Assembly (NCBI RefSeq): GCF_030160715.1
Contig: NZ_BSOW01000002.1
Span: 186,001 to 250,000 of the forward strand
Length of the DNA: 64,000 nucleotides
Direction of reading: 5' to 3'
DNA from: Bradyrhizobium iriomotense
GTDB taxonomy: Bacteria; Pseudomonadota; Alphaproteobacteria; Rhizobiales; Xanthobacteraceae
Part shown: positions 38,041 through 47,337 of the stretch, piece after piece
Layout: the number at the start of each line of letters is the position of its first letter
Numbering within the stretch: position 1 is the stretch's first letter
Translations under genes and position numbers: made by a program
The notes under the pieces: model-generated
What the model was told of the DNA's origin: nothing
Databases searched by the model: none
What the model saw: the letters and a program-made list of their open reading frames with translations, nothing else

Positions 38041-39717
38041 CTACACCCGCGCCGCAATCGCCGCCGCCTCCGCCGCGGCGCGCTGCATGCTGGTCGACAT
38101 CTCGTTGGTGACCGTGCTCTGCTCCTCGATGGCGGCGGCGGTCGAGGTCACGTATTCGCTGACATTGTTGATCGCCTGCTTGATCGAACCGAGCGCGCTG
38201 ACGACGTCGCCGGAGATGCCGTTGAAGCTGCCGATTTCCTGACCGATCTTGTCGGTGGCCTGCTTGGCCTGGTTGGCGAGGCTCTTCACCTCGGAGGCAA
38301 CCACCGCAAAGCCGCGGCCGGCCTCGCCCGCGCGCGCGGATTCGATGGTGGCATTGAGCGCGAGCAGGTTGATCTGGCCGGTGATGCTGTTGATCATCTC
38401 GACGATGCCGCTCATCGCCTGCGCGGCTTCGGTCAGGCGCTGGGCCTGCGCGTCGGCGGAGGCGACCTGCTCCACCGCGCCGAGTGCAGTCTCGCGGGAT
38501 TTGGTCATCGCTTCCGAAATCTCCCGCACCGAGGCGTTGAGCTCCTCGGAGCCGGCGGCAACCGATTCCATCATGCCGCGGACGCGCTCATTGCCCATGC
38601 GGACCAGCACCTGCTTGGTGGTGTCTGTCGCATATTTCACGACCTTGAACGGTTTGCCGTTGAGATCGAGGATCGGGTTGTAGGAGGCCTGGATGTAGAC
38701 CTCCTTGCCGCCTTTGCCGATACGCTTGTATTCGGCCGCCTGGTACTGGCCGCGGTTGAGCGCGGCCCAGAAATCGCGATAAGCCGCGCCTTCGCGCTCC
38801 GACGGGTCGACGAACATGCTGTGATGCCTGCCCTTGACCTCGGAAAGCCCGTACCCGAGGGCCGCAAGGAAATTGTGGTTGGCGGTGATGATCGTGCCGT
38901 CCATGCTGAACTCGATCACCGCCTGCGCCTTGTCGATCGCCGCGATCTGGCCGGCGAGATCGGCGGTTTTCAGCTTCTCCGCGGTGACCTCGGTTGCGAA
39001 TTTGACGACCTTGAACGGCCTGCCCTTGTCATCCACAACCGGGTTGTAGGATGCCAGAATCCAGACTTCCCTGCCGCCCTTGCCGATGCGCTTGTATTCG
39101 GCTGCCTGGTACTCACCACGGTTGAGAGCGGCCCAGAATTCACGATAGGCGGGGCTGTCGCGCTCGGCCGAAGGCACGAACATGCTGTGGTGCTTGCCCT
39201 GGATTTCCACGAGCGAATAGCCCAGCGCCTTCAGGAATTTTTCGTTGGCGGTAAGCACCGTGCCGTCGAGGTTGAACTCGATGACCGCCTGGGCTCGGCT
39301 GATCGCCGCAGCCTGGGCCGCGTAGTTGCTGTTCTGGAGACGCACCGAGGCATCTGCCCACTCGACGACAATTCCGGCACGACGTCCGTCGGCGTGCTTC
39401 AAGGGCGTCGCCGCCAGATCGAAGATCCACCGGCCGATCCTGATCGTGGCGCGGTGCCGCGACTGGAGGCTCTCGAGCATTCGACGCTGATGGCTTGGGT
39501 TCTTGTGGAATACGTCGATGTTGGCGCCGATCAAGCCGGTGAGGTTGAATTGCGGCAGCTCCTTCCTGAGATCCGATTCGGCACTTCTCAGAAACTCGAT
39601 CATCGCCTCGTTCATGTAGACGATGTTGAAACGCTCGTCCGCGACCATTACGTTTGCGCTGATCGCCTTGGCGGCCAGCAAGGCGAGTGCGTCATGGTTA
39701 TGTTTCCGACCAAACAT
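38041..39717 (-). CDS. Soluble PAS-domain methyl-accepting chemotaxis protein
   Basis: From ATG 39717 (GGAGGA ribosome site upstream) this encodes 558 residues. It has three PAS-type segments: an N-terminal one (residues 10-120) and two nearly identical ones (about 140-247 and 262-368), each containing FWAALNRG and YKRIGKGG at the same spacing of 122 residues. The C-terminal signalling domain has the conserved tip [20 protein letters not shown] (449-468) and [11 protein letters not shown]. No transmembrane helix or periplasmic domain is seen, so it should be a cytosolic receptor of BdlA/Aer type. Possible inputs include oxygen or redox state, but the cofactor is not identifiable. The frame continues to 39789, but that part looks non-coding. 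Confidence 0.9.
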   Translation of the reverse strand: MFGRKHNHDALALLAAKAISANVMVADERFNIVYMNEAMIEFLRSAESDLRKELPQFNLTGLIGANIDVFHKNPSHQRRMLESLQSRHRATIRIGRWIFDLAATPLKHADGRRAGIVVEWADASVRLQNSNYAAQAAAISRAQAVIEFNLDGTVLTANEKFLKALGYSLVEIQGKHHSMFVPSAERDSPAYREFWAALNRGEYQAAEYKRIGKGGREVWILASYNPVVDDKGRPFKVVKFATEVTAEKLKTADLAGQIAAIDKAQAVIEFSMDGTIITANHNFLAALGYGLSEVKGRHHSMFVDPSEREGAAYRDFWAALNRGQYQAAEYKRIGKGGKEVYIQASYNPILDLNGKPFKVVKYATDTTKQVLVRMGNERVRGMMESVAAGSEELNASVREISEAMTKSRETALGAVEQVASADAQAQRLTEAAQAMSGIVEMINSITGQINLLALNATIESARAGEAGRGFAVVASEVKSLANQAKQATDKIGQEIGSFNGISGDVVSALGSIKQAINNVSEYVTSTAAAIEEQSTVTNEMSTSMQRAAAEAAAIAARV

Positions 39718-40025
39718 CAAAATTCCTCCGGAATAAGTCATAGATGTGTGTTGGGCGCGCACATGCGTACGCGCCTTGGTCATGAGCACTTTGAGCTTTC
39801 GGCTGACCGATCGCTAATACTGGTTAGGTGAACTGCGCGGAGTCCGCTTACTCGGACATGGACCCTTGATGCCGATCTCCGATCAACCCGGAGAGGACCT
39901 CCGACGGGTACATTTACTGACAAGCCCCAAAGATTAAATTAACAATGGGATCGAGAACGCGTAGCCAAACACCGAAGAACTACGCAGCTGATCACCGCGA
40001 AATTTCCGTCCACGTTGCTTACACT
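39718..40025. other. Intergenic region upstream of the chemoreceptor gene
   Basis: This 308-base stretch lies between the chemoreceptor start and the end of the next minus-strand gene. It holds the ribosome site of the chemoreceptor (minus strand GGAGGA at 39723-39729) and presumably its promoter. AT content rises at 39918-39950, where ATTAAATTAACAATG occurs. I see no RNA gene or repeat family member. Confidence 0.4.
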
Positions 40026-40820
40026 TCAGTGCGCAGCTTTCCTGCGTCCGCTCCACCACAGCGTCAGATTCCATGTCACGCAGGTTGCTAGCGCTAGCAT
40101 GAGACCAACCGCCGATCCAAATTGCACGACCGCCACGTGCATCATCGCGATCGCCATGCCGAATCCGAGCAGACCCCAGGCGGAGTTGGCGAGCACGGCG
40201 GCGGTCGGCGGGCCGCCGATGCGCGGGTGCAGGATCACCATCATGCTGGTGAAGACGATCGGATAGAGCGCGATGATGCCGCTGATGCGCGGCCCGACCC
40301 AGCCTGAGGTCGACACCACGATGGCAACGAGAGTAGCGACCAGCGCCGCGCGAAACGGAATGTCATACCAGCGGCGCGTCACCAGCGGCATCTTCACATG
40401 GCGGTAGCGCGCAAGCAGCGGAATGCAGATGCCGAACGCGACCAGGTTGACGGCAAGGCCTGCGGTCAGCGACCAATCGAACTGGCGGATGATCGAAGCA
40501 AGCGCGATCCAGACCGCGACTGCCGCACCGCAACTGACGATCAGGTTGTGCCGCTGCGCCAGCACGACATAGGTGAGCCCGAGAAAGATCGTCGCGGCGT
40601 TGACGGGAAGGCTCGCCAGAGCACCCTGCGCGATGAAGGCGGCATCGTGATCGAGCGCGAGAAAGACGTAAGAGGGCCCCGCGGAAATCGGCAGCGTCGC
40701 AACCAGCGCCCCGATCACCGGACCCGAACGCTCGGTGATAATCGACGCGGTCACGACGAACGCCGCAGCGACCGCCATGCGCAGAATGAGGAAGAGGAGG
40801 AAGTGGAGTTCGGGGGGCAT
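40026..40820 (-). CDS. Conserved membrane protein of unknown function
   Basis: This 264-residue protein has about seven or eight hydrophobic helices, starting with LHFLLFLILRMAVAAAFVVT and including GPVIGALVATLPISAGPSYV and GIIALYPIVFTSMMVIL. I do not recognise a family with confidence. The two similar segments GPVIGALVATLPI and GPRISGIIALYPI, each within a membrane stretch, hint at an internal duplication. It lies on the minus strand next to a REP-like repeat and starts six bases from that repeat. Function is open. Confidence 0.75.
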   Translation of the reverse strand: MPPELHFLLFLILRMAVAAAFVVTASIITERSGPVIGALVATLPISAGPSYVFLALDHDAAFIAQGALASLPVNAATIFLGLTYVVLAQRHNLIVSCGAAVAVWIALASIIRQFDWSLTAGLAVNLVAFGICIPLLARYRHVKMPLVTRRWYDIPFRAALVATLVAIVVSTSGWVGPRISGIIALYPIVFTSMMVILHPRIGGPPTAAVLANSAWGLLGFGMAIAMMHVAVVQFGSAVGLMLALATCVTWNLTLWWSGRRKAAH

Positions 40821-40825
40821 CCAAT

Positions 40826-40948
40826 CCGTCGTCCCGGCGCAGGCCGGGACCCATAACCACGACTATTCGTTGGGAGCGAAAGTCGTCAGGCAGTAGTGCT
40901 TCAATCGATGGGACACGGCGTATGGGTCCCGGCTTTCGCCGGGACGAC
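40826..40948. repeat. REP-like composite repeat, copy D
   Basis: CCGTCGTCCCGGCGCAGGCC followed by GGGACCCATAACCACGAC opens the block, and GTATGGGTCCCGGCTTTCGC with CGGGACGAC closes it. The terminal hairpin (CCCGGC-TTTC-GCCGGG) is intact here and is the same site that carries the triple-hairpin insertion at 59551. The block occupies almost the whole gap between two minus-strand genes. Confidence 0.8.
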
Positions 40949-40950
40949 AC

Positions 40951-41460
40951 CTACATCCGCTGCATCGACACCGAAACCTTCGGGCCGTTCTTGATGGTCT
41001 GGTAGACCACGCAATAGCGCTCCGTGAGCTTCAGCAGCAGATCGAGCTTGTCCTGCGGGGCGTCGGTGTCGACCTCGAAGCGCAGGCGGATCTCGGCGAA
41101 GCCGACTGGGGTCTCCTTGTCGACGCCGAGCGTGCCGCGGAAATCGAGATCGCCCTCGGCATAGACGTTGCCGGTCTTCAAGGGAACATCGATCGCGGTC
41201 GCGACCGATTTCAGCGTGACGCCGGCGCAGGCTACCAGCGCCTCGAGCAGCATGTCGCCGGAGCAGAGCTCGAGCCCGGAGCCGCCGGTCGCCGGATGCA
41301 GGCCCGCCACCGCGAGCGCGCGGCCGGTCTCGACCTTGCACGCGATGCCGTCGCTGTCGGTCGAACCCTTGGCCTTCAACGTGATCAGCGCAGCTTTCGG
41401 ATCGGTCTTGTAGCGTTCCTTGATCGGGGCCTGCATCTGGCGGAGCTGTGCGGCGTCCAT
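40951..41460 (-). CDS. OsmC family protein
   Basis: This 169-residue protein is of the OsmC/Ohr superfamily. It shows two cysteines in the expected positions, in GGSGLELCSGDMLLEALVACAG, which act as a thiol pair against organic peroxides in the Ohr/OsmC group. A close match to Ohr or to OsmC proper is not clear; the extended N-terminus resembles the YhfA/general OsmC subgroup. It lies between a membrane-protein gene and the sulfonate-type ABC operon on the same strand. Confidence 0.87.
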   Translation of the reverse strand: MDAAQLRQMQAPIKERYKTDPKAALITLKAKGSTDSDGIACKVETGRALAVAGLHPATGGSGLELCSGDMLLEALVACAGVTLKSVATAIDVPLKTGNVYAEGDLDFRGTLGVDKETPVGFAEIRLRFEVDTDAPQDKLDLLLKLTERYCVVYQTIKNGPKVSVSMQRM

Positions 41461-41517
41461 TGTGTTTTCTCCCGGGACGAAATCCGCCTGCCGATGTACC
41501 GGCTTGAGCCCCGATTG

Positions 41518-42303
41518 TCACCACCACATCGCCTGGCCGGGACCCTGGGTTGCGTCACGGTCAGGCACGTTGCGATCGAGCGAGCGGTCGAGCGAGGTCA
41601 GGACGTTGCGCTTGAAACTGTCGAACAGCGGCGAGTTGCGGTCACGCGGGCGTGCGAGATTGATCTCGATCTGATCGAACAGCCGGCCCGGCCGCGGCCG
41701 CATCACCAGCACGCGATCGGCCAGCACCACAGCCTCGTCGACGTCATGGGTCACCAGGATCAGCGTCGGGCGCGTATCGGCCCAGAGGTCGAGCAGATGA
41801 TCCTGGAGATCCCTTCGGGTGAAGGCATCGAGCGCCGAAAACGGCTCGTCGAGCAAGAGCACTTCGGGCTGCGGCACCAGGGCACGCGCGATCGCGACGC
41901 GCTGCGCCTGCCCGCCCGAAAGCTCGCGCGGCCAGGCATCGGCCTTGTCGGCGAGTCCGACGCGCTCCAGCGCACGCGCGACCTTGCCGCGACGCTCGGC
42001 TGCGGGAAGATCCGCAAGGCCGAAGCCGATATTGTCGGCGACGCTGAGCCAGGGCAGCAGCCGAGGCTCCTGGAAGATGATGCCGATCTTGGCATGCGGC
42101 GACGATATCGCCTCATCATCGAGCGTCACCGTGCCCGAGCTGGCGCGATCGAGGCCGGCGATCGCGCGCAGCAGTGTGGACTTGCCGCAGCCGGAACCGC
42201 CGATGATGGCGACGATCTCGCCCTGCTTGATCGCGGCCGAGAAGCGCGCCAGCGCCTCGACGCCATTCGGATAGGTCTTGCTCACCCGTTCGAGCGCCAG
42301 CAT
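41518..42303 (-). CDS. ABC transporter ATP-binding protein (nitrate/sulfonate/taurine type)
   Basis: This 261-residue ATPase has Walker A GGSGCGKST, the ABC signature LSGGQAQR, Walker B VLLLDEPFSALD and the H-loop THDVDEA. Sequence style is that of SsuB/TauB/NrtD. The ATG at 42303 overlaps the permease stop codon by one base, so translation is coupled. Together with the permease and binding protein upstream it forms a complete importer. An upstream GTG at 42306 is an alternative start. Confidence 0.93.
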   Translation of the reverse strand: MLALERVSKTYPNGVEALARFSAAIKQGEIVAIIGGSGCGKSTLLRAIAGLDRASSGTVTLDDEAISSPHAKIGIIFQEPRLLPWLSVADNIGFGLADLPAAERRGKVARALERVGLADKADAWPRELSGGQAQRVAIARALVPQPEVLLLDEPFSALDAFTRRDLQDHLLDLWADTRPTLILVTHDVDEAVVLADRVLVMRPRPGRLFDQIEINLARPRDRNSPLFDSFKRNVLTSLDRSLDRNVPDRDATQGPGQAMWW

Positions 42304-43163
42304 CACGCCCCTCCCCGCTCGCGCCCGAAGGCATCCTGCCAGCGCAGCAGCGGCACTGTGGCGATCTCGATCAGCCAGTCGGTGAGCTTGCCCAGAATGG
42401 CGAAGATGACGATCGCGGCGACGATCTGCGCGGGCTTGCCGAGCTGCTGGCCATCGATCAGGAGATAGCCGAGGCCTTCGGAGGCGCCCATGAATTCGGC
42501 GGCAACGACGAACATCCAGCCAAGGCCAAGCCCGACACGCAGCGACACGACGTAGGCCGGGAGCACGGCGGGCAGCAAAATGCGGCGGATCATGGCCGGG
42601 CCGGACAGGCGGAAGATGCGGCCGACCTCGACGATCTTGCGATCGACCGAAAGAATCGCGCCCATCACGCCAAGATAGACCGGAAAGAACACGCCGACCG
42701 CGATCAGCGCGATCTTGGAGGTCTCGAAGATGCCGAGCCAGAGGATGAACAGCGGCACCCAGGCAATCGACGGAATCGCGCGCAAGGCCTGAATGGTCGG
42801 ATCGAGCAGCCGGCGCGCCAGCGACCAGTAGCCGGCGATGGCCCCGAGCAGCGTGCCCGCGACGACGCCGAGCACGAAGCCGAGACCGACGCGATAGAGC
42901 GTTGCAGCGATGTGCCGTGTGAGTTCCCCCGATCGCGCAAGCTCCACGATGGTCGCGAAGACTCGCGAGGGCGGTGGCACCAACCGGCCGTTGGACCAGC
43001 CGAGCCAGACCGCGAGCTCCCAGCCAAGCGCGAGCGTCAGCGGCAGCGCGAGCCCGAGCAGCGGCCGCGCATAGCGGGACAAGCGCGAGGGAGCGCGCGA
43101 CACAGGAGCATCCGCTTGTTCTGAGGATCGTCGCAGGACTGGCGCGTCAGAGATCATGGCCAT
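42303..43163 (-). CDS. ABC transporter permease (sulfonate/nitrate/taurine type)
   Basis: This 286-residue inner-membrane permease has about six helices and the conserved EAA-type loop region (WVPLFILWLGIFETSKIALI and the preceding AIPSIA). It pairs with the ATPase gene, which overlaps it. The frame continues upstream to 43286, but the segment 43205-43240 is a palindromic repeat, so I place the start at ATG 43163; ATG 43157 is also possible. The stop of the binding-protein gene is at 43283, leaving a 119-bp gap. Confidence 0.9.
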   Translation of the reverse strand: MAMISDAPVLRRSSEQADAPVSRAPSRLSRYARPLLGLALPLTLALGWELAVWLGWSNGRLVPPPSRVFATIVELARSGELTRHIAATLYRVGLGFVLGVVAGTLLGAIAGYWSLARRLLDPTIQALRAIPSIAWVPLFILWLGIFETSKIALIAVGVFFPVYLGVMGAILSVDRKIVEVGRIFRLSGPAMIRRILLPAVLPAYVVSLRVGLGLGWMFVVAAEFMGASEGLGYLLIDGQQLGKPAQIVAAIVIFAILGKLTDWLIEIATVPLLRWQDAFGRERGGA

Positions 43164-43212
43164 AGCAAGCGCGTCTCGTGCGGGAATGCAAGGGCGAGAA
43201 ACGTCCCCAGTC

Positions 43213-43246
43213 GTCATCCCGGGCTCGCTTCGCGCCCCGGGACGAC
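43213..43246. repeat. Short palindromic repeat in the ABC operon
   Basis: CGTCATCCCGGGCTCGCTTC followed by GCGCCCCGGGACGACG makes an inverted repeat (TCCCGGG / CCCGGGA). It lies between the substrate-binding protein gene and the permease gene on the minus strand. A related form is at 47270-47312. It could reduce read-through into the permease and ATPase. Confidence 0.6.
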
Positions 43247-43282
43247 GGCGGAGTTTGTTGCGCCGACGCGCCTCTTCCAATC

Positions 43283-44257
43283 TCAATTCGTCGGCAGCGG
43301 GACTTGATCGTCGATCAGGGCATCGAGCGTGGCCTTGACGTCGACCTTGGCGTCGACGACGCCGGCCTGCTGGAGCGCGAGGCCGGCGGCGAGGATCGAC
43401 TCGCGCTGCGGGGCGCCGATGCGGCTGTGGGTCAGCTCGGTGCGCTCCTTGAGCTGCTTGTCGACCACGGCATCGGGCAGCTTCGTCACCGAAATGAAGG
43501 TCTTCTTGAGGTCGTCGTAATTCGCCAGCGAATATTTTCGCGCGTCCTCGTACACGGCGAGCACGCGGCGGACGATGTCCGGATAGTCCTTCAAGAACTG
43601 CTCGCGCACATTGAGGATGCCCCAGGTGTTGGCGTCGGCTTTGCGATAGAACAGCTTTGCGCCCTCCTCGACCTCGGCCTGCGCCATCATCGGATCGAGG
43701 CCCGCCCAGGCGTCGACGTCGCCGCGGATCAACGCGGTCTTGCCGTCGGCATGCTGGAGCAGCACCGGCGTGATGTCCTTCTCGGAGAGGCCGGCCCCGA
43801 GCAGCGCGCGCACCAGGAAGATGTGCGGATCGGTGCCGCGCGTCACCGCGACGCGCTTGCCCTTGAGATCGGCCACGTCAGCGATCTTGGAGTCCTTGGT
43901 CGTGACCAGCGCCGTCCATTCGGGTCGCGAATAGACGTAGATCGACTTGATCGGGTTGCCGTTGATCCTGGCGACCAACGCCGCCGAGCCCGCGGTCGAA
44001 CCGAAATCGATCGAGCCGGCATTGAGGAATTCGAGCGCCTTGTTGGAGCCGGCCGACTGCACCCAGGTGATGCTGATGCCGTCCTTGGCGAATTCCTTCT
44101 CCAAAAGCCCCTTCTGCTTCAGGACCAGCGACACCGGATTGTAGGTCGCCCAGTCGATGCGAAGCTCCTTCAGTGGCTCGGCTGCGCGGCCCGCGCCAGG
44201 GGTCAGCGCGAGCGCCACAGCGCCCGCCAGCAGAATGCGTCGTGAAAATCTGGTCAT
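43283..44257 (-). CDS. Aliphatic sulfonate-type ABC substrate-binding protein
   Basis: This periplasmic binding protein of the SsuA/NrtA/TauA family (NMT1-like fold) delivers ligand to the adjacent permease. From ATG 44257 it is 324 residues with a hydrophobic signal segment after SRRILLAG, which resembles a twin-arginine signal. The mature part includes LRIDWATYNPVSLVLKQKGL, FGSTAGSAALVARI and GLDPMMAQAEVEEGA. The start is fixed by AGGAGG seven bases upstream at 44264-44269. Sulfonates are the most likely ligand class; taurine, nitrate or an aromatic sulfonate cannot be excluded. Confidence 0.9.
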   Translation of the reverse strand: MTRFSRRILLAGAVALALTPGAGRAAEPLKELRIDWATYNPVSLVLKQKGLLEKEFAKDGISITWVQSAGSNKALEFLNAGSIDFGSTAGSAALVARINGNPIKSIYVYSRPEWTALVTTKDSKIADVADLKGKRVAVTRGTDPHIFLVRALLGAGLSEKDITPVLLQHADGKTALIRGDVDAWAGLDPMMAQAEVEEGAKLFYRKADANTWGILNVREQFLKDYPDIVRRVLAVYEDARKYSLANYDDLKKTFISVTKLPDAVVDKQLKERTELTHSRIGAPQRESILAAGLALQQAGVVDAKVDVKATLDALIDDQVPLPTN

Positions 44258-44277
44258 GCCCGGCCTCCTATGAAAAT

Positions 44278-44294
44278 TCATTGTTTTTCAATGA
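44278..44294. promoter_or_regulatory. Inverted repeat upstream of the sulfonate-type ABC genes
   Basis: TCATTG-TTTTT-CAATGA is a perfect inverted repeat 20 bases upstream of the binding-protein start codon, in an AT-rich stretch. It may be an operator or a promoter element for the operon. The regulator is not identified, and no LysR-type gene lies next to it. Confidence 0.45.
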
Positions 44295-44445
44295 GTTATG
44301 CCTAGAGGTCAACGAGAAAATCCCTGTCTTGAAACCGCGCCGGCCGAGAACAAGTTTGCCGACAGCCAGCCTTTCCAAGCATGGAACGACTATTGCGAGC
44401 GAATGGCGGGTGACAGCGCCTGTCACCTCTTATATCCGGTGAAGC

Positions 44446-47235
44446 ATGGACAGTGTCGCGACCCAGCACAAGCAGGAGATGGATGATCGCTTCGACAGCG
44501 CGCGGGTTACCGCCGCAGTCGATGCGCTTGCCACAAAGCATGAGGGGCGCGAGGACGCGTTCCGCACGGCGATGGCGCAACTGCTCAAGACCGAGCTGAT
44601 CGCGGCGCGCGCGGAAGCACAGAAGATCCTGCTGAAAGACCGCCACGGCCGGCGCTGCGCCGAGCGGCTGTGCCATGTGCAGGACGAGATCATCCGCATC
44701 CTCTATTCGGCCGCGACCCGCCATCTCTACCGCTCGCCGATCCCGACCGGCGCCGAGCGCATGGCTGTCGTGGCGACCGGCGGTTATGGCCGCGGCCTGA
44801 TGGCGCCGGAATCCGACATCGATCTCTTGTTCATCCTGCCCTACAAGCAGACCGCCTGGGGCGAGCAGGTTGCCGAAGCCATCCTCTATTGCCTCTGGGA
44901 CATGGGCCTGAAGGTCGGTCATGCCACGCGCTCGGTTGATGAATCGATCCGGCAGGCGCGCGGCGACATGACCATCCGCACCGCGATTCTGGAGACGCGC
45001 TTCCTGACCGGCGACCAGCCGCTGTATGACGAGTTGGTTGCGCGGTTCGACAAGGAAGTGGTGCAGGGCACGGCATCCGAATTCGTCACCGCAAAGCTCG
45101 CCGAGCGCGAGGAGCGGCATCGCCGCGGCGGCCAGTCGCGTTATCTGGTCGAGCCCAACGTCAAGGACGGCAAGGGCGGCTTGCGCGACCTGCACACGCT
45201 GTTCTGGATCGCCAAATACGTCTATCGCGTGCGCGACACCGACGAGCTCGCCGAGCGCGGCGTGTTCGACGCGCAGGAGTACCGCACCTTCCGCCGCTGC
45301 GCCGACTTCCTCTGGTCGGTGCGCTGCAATCTGCATTTCTACTGCGGCCGCGCCGAGGAGCGTCTCTCCTTCGACCTCCAGCGCGAGATCGCGGTCCGCC
45401 TCGGCTATACCTCGCATCCCGGCATGCAGGACGTCGAGCGCTTCATGAAGCACTACTTCCTGGTCGCCAAGGAAGTCGGCAATCTCACCGCCATCCTGTG
45501 CGCGAAGCTGGAAGACCAGCAGGCCAAGCCCGCGCCGGTGCTGAGCCGAATGATGGCGCGCCTGCGGCCGAGCAGCGTGAAGCGGCGCGTGCCTGACAGC
45601 GACGACTTCATCGTCGACAACAACCGCATCAACCTGGCCGCACCCGACGTATTCAAGCACGACCCGGTCAATCTGATCCGCATCTTCCGCCTGGCGCAGA
45701 AGAACAACCTCGCCTTCCATCCCGACGCGATGCGCACGGTGACGCGCTCGCTCAACCTGATCAACGCGCAGCTCCGCGAGAATCCCGAAGCCAACCGGCT
45801 GTTCATGGAGATTTTGACCTCCAACGACGCCGAGACCGTGCTGCGGCGGATGAACGAGACCGGCGTGCTCGGTCATTTCATCCGCGCCTTCGGCAAGATC
45901 GTCTCGATGATGCAGTTCAACATGTATCATCACTACACCGTCGACGAGCACCTGATCCGCTGCATCGGCTTCCTCCAGGACATCGAGCGCGGCGGCATCG
46001 AGGAGTTCACGCTCGCCAGCGACCTGATGCGCAAGACGAGGCCCGAGCACCGGCCGGTGATCTATATCGCCACGCTCCTGCACGACATCGCCAAGGGCCG
46101 GCCCGAGGATCACTCCATCGCCGGCGCCAAGGTGGCGCGACGGCTCTGCCCGCGGCTCGGCTTCAGCCCGGCCGATACCGAGCTCGTGGCCTGGCTGATC
46201 GAGGAGCATCTGACCATGTCGACGGTCGCTCAGTCGCGCGACCTCTCCGACCGCAAGACGATCGAGAATTTTGCCGCCGTGGTGCAATCGGTCGAGCAGA
46301 TGAAGCTGCTCACGATCCTGACCACCGCCGACATCCGCGGCGTCGGCCCCGGCGTATGGAACGGCTGGAAGGCGCAGCTCTTGCGCTCGCTCTATTACGA
46401 GACCGAGCCGGTGCTGACCGGCGGCTTCTCCGAAGTCGATCGGGGAAAGCGCCTTGCCGCAGCACAGGCCGAATTCCGCATCGCTTTCGCCGAATGGCCG
46501 AAGGAGGAGCTGGATGCCTATATCGGCCGGCACTATCCGGCCTACTGGCTCAAGGTCGAGCTGCCGCGCAAGATGCGCCACGCCCGCTTCGTGCGCGCGA
46601 GCGAGCAGGCAAACCACAAGCTCGCGATCAATGTCGGCTTCGACGAGGTGCGTGGCGTCACCGAGCTCACGATCTTCGCCGCCGACCATCCCTGGCTGCT
46701 GTCGATCATCGCGGGTGCCTGCGCCTCGGCCGGCGCCAACATCGTCGACGCCCAGATCTACACCACGACCGACGGCCGCGCGCTCGACACCATCTCGATC
46801 TCGCGCGAATACGACCGCGACGAAGACGAGGGCCGCCGCGCGACCCGCATCGGCGAGATGATCGAGGACGTGCTGGAAGGCAAGCTGCGGCTGCCCGAGG
46901 TGGTGGCGCGGCGCACCGTGCGCAGCAAGGCGCGGCCCTTCGTGATCGAGCCGGAAGTGATCATCAACAACCAGTGGTCCGACCGCTACACCGTGATCGA
47001 GGTTTCCGGCCTCGATCGCCCCGGCCTGCTCTACGAGTTGACCACCGCGATCTCAAAGCTGAACCTCAACATCGCCTCCGCGCATGTTGCGACCTTCGGC
47101 GAGCGAGCGCGCGACGTGTTCTACGTCACCGATCTCCTCGGCGCCCAGATCAACGCCCCGACGCGGCAGGCGGCGATCAAGAGCGCCTTGACGCATGTGA
47201 TGGCGGGCGAGAAGACGGTTCAGCCGGCGGCGTGA
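44446..47235 (+). CDS. glnD: [Protein-PII] uridylyltransferase / uridylyl-removing enzyme
   Basis: GlnD senses glutamine and uridylylates or deuridylylates PII proteins (GlnB/GlnK), thereby controlling nitrogen assimilation and, in rhizobia, symbiotic nitrogen metabolism. The 929-residue protein has the nucleotidyltransferase motif GGYGRG (112-117) followed by SDIDLLF, a PII-uridylyl-transferase domain, the HD phosphohydrolase motif at 546-547 (HDIAKGR), and two C-terminal ACT domains (around residues 740-800 and 850-920) that bind glutamine. The length is usual. It is divergent from the sulfonate-type ABC operon. Confidence 0.96.
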   Translation: MDSVATQHKQEMDDRFDSARVTAAVDALATKHEGREDAFRTAMAQLLKTELIAARAEAQKILLKDRHGRRCAERLCHVQDEIIRILYSAATRHLYRSPIPTGAERMAVVATGGYGRGLMAPESDIDLLFILPYKQTAWGEQVAEAILYCLWDMGLKVGHATRSVDESIRQARGDMTIRTAILETRFLTGDQPLYDELVARFDKEVVQGTASEFVTAKLAEREERHRRGGQSRYLVEPNVKDGKGGLRDLHTLFWIAKYVYRVRDTDELAERGVFDAQEYRTFRRCADFLWSVRCNLHFYCGRAEERLSFDLQREIAVRLGYTSHPGMQDVERFMKHYFLVAKEVGNLTAILCAKLEDQQAKPAPVLSRMMARLRPSSVKRRVPDSDDFIVDNNRINLAAPDVFKHDPVNLIRIFRLAQKNNLAFHPDAMRTVTRSLNLINAQLRENPEANRLFMEILTSNDAETVLRRMNETGVLGHFIRAFGKIVSMMQFNMYHHYTVDEHLIRCIGFLQDIERGGIEEFTLASDLMRKTRPEHRPVIYIATLLHDIAKGRPEDHSIAGAKVARRLCPRLGFSPADTELVAWLIEEHLTMSTVAQSRDLSDRKTIENFAAVVQSVEQMKLLTILTTADIRGVGPGVWNGWKAQLLRSLYYETEPVLTGGFSEVDRGKRLAAAQAEFRIAFAEWPKEELDAYIGRHYPAYWLKVELPRKMRHARFVRASEQANHKLAINVGFDEVRGVTELTIFAADHPWLLSIIAGACASAGANIVDAQIYTTTDGRALDTISISREYDRDEDEGRRATRIGEMIEDVLEGKLRLPEVVARRTVRSKARPFVIEPEVIINNQWSDRYTVIEVSGLDRPGLLYELTTAISKLNLNIASAHVATFGERARDVFYVTDLLGAQINAPTRQAAIKSALTHVMAGEKTVQPAA

Positions 47236-47269
47236 GGCGCGCCGGAAGTCGCGCGCTACTTTCTCCACG

Positions 47270-47312
47270 CGTCATTCCGGGCTCGCCGCTGGCGCGGCGC
47301 CCCGGAATGACG
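47270..47312. repeat. Short inverted repeat after glnD
   Basis: CGTCATTCCGGGCTCGCCGC and GGCGCGGCGCCCCGGAATGA form an inverted repeat with GTCATTCCGGG / CCCGGAATGAC ends. It sits in the 102-bp gap between glnD and the convergent ogt gene. It is a short member of the GTCATTCC...GGAATGAC family and may terminate glnD transcription, although it lacks a T run. Confidence 0.6.
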
Positions 47313-47337
47313 AGTAGTGTAGGTCGCACGACCTTCG

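Noticed and set aside
37948..39831. Plus-strand frame of 627 codons opposite the chemoreceptor gene
   Set aside because: It repeats because the chemoreceptor has duplicated PAS units, but it has no domain and no ribosome site.
43205..43286. Longer N-terminus for the ABC permease
   Set aside because: The extension lies over a palindromic repeat and has no membrane or family character; the start at 43163 is preferred.
44302..46689. Minus-strand frame of 795 codons opposite glnD
   Set aside because: No recognisable motif; glnD motifs are fully intact in the other direction. It is an antisense shadow.
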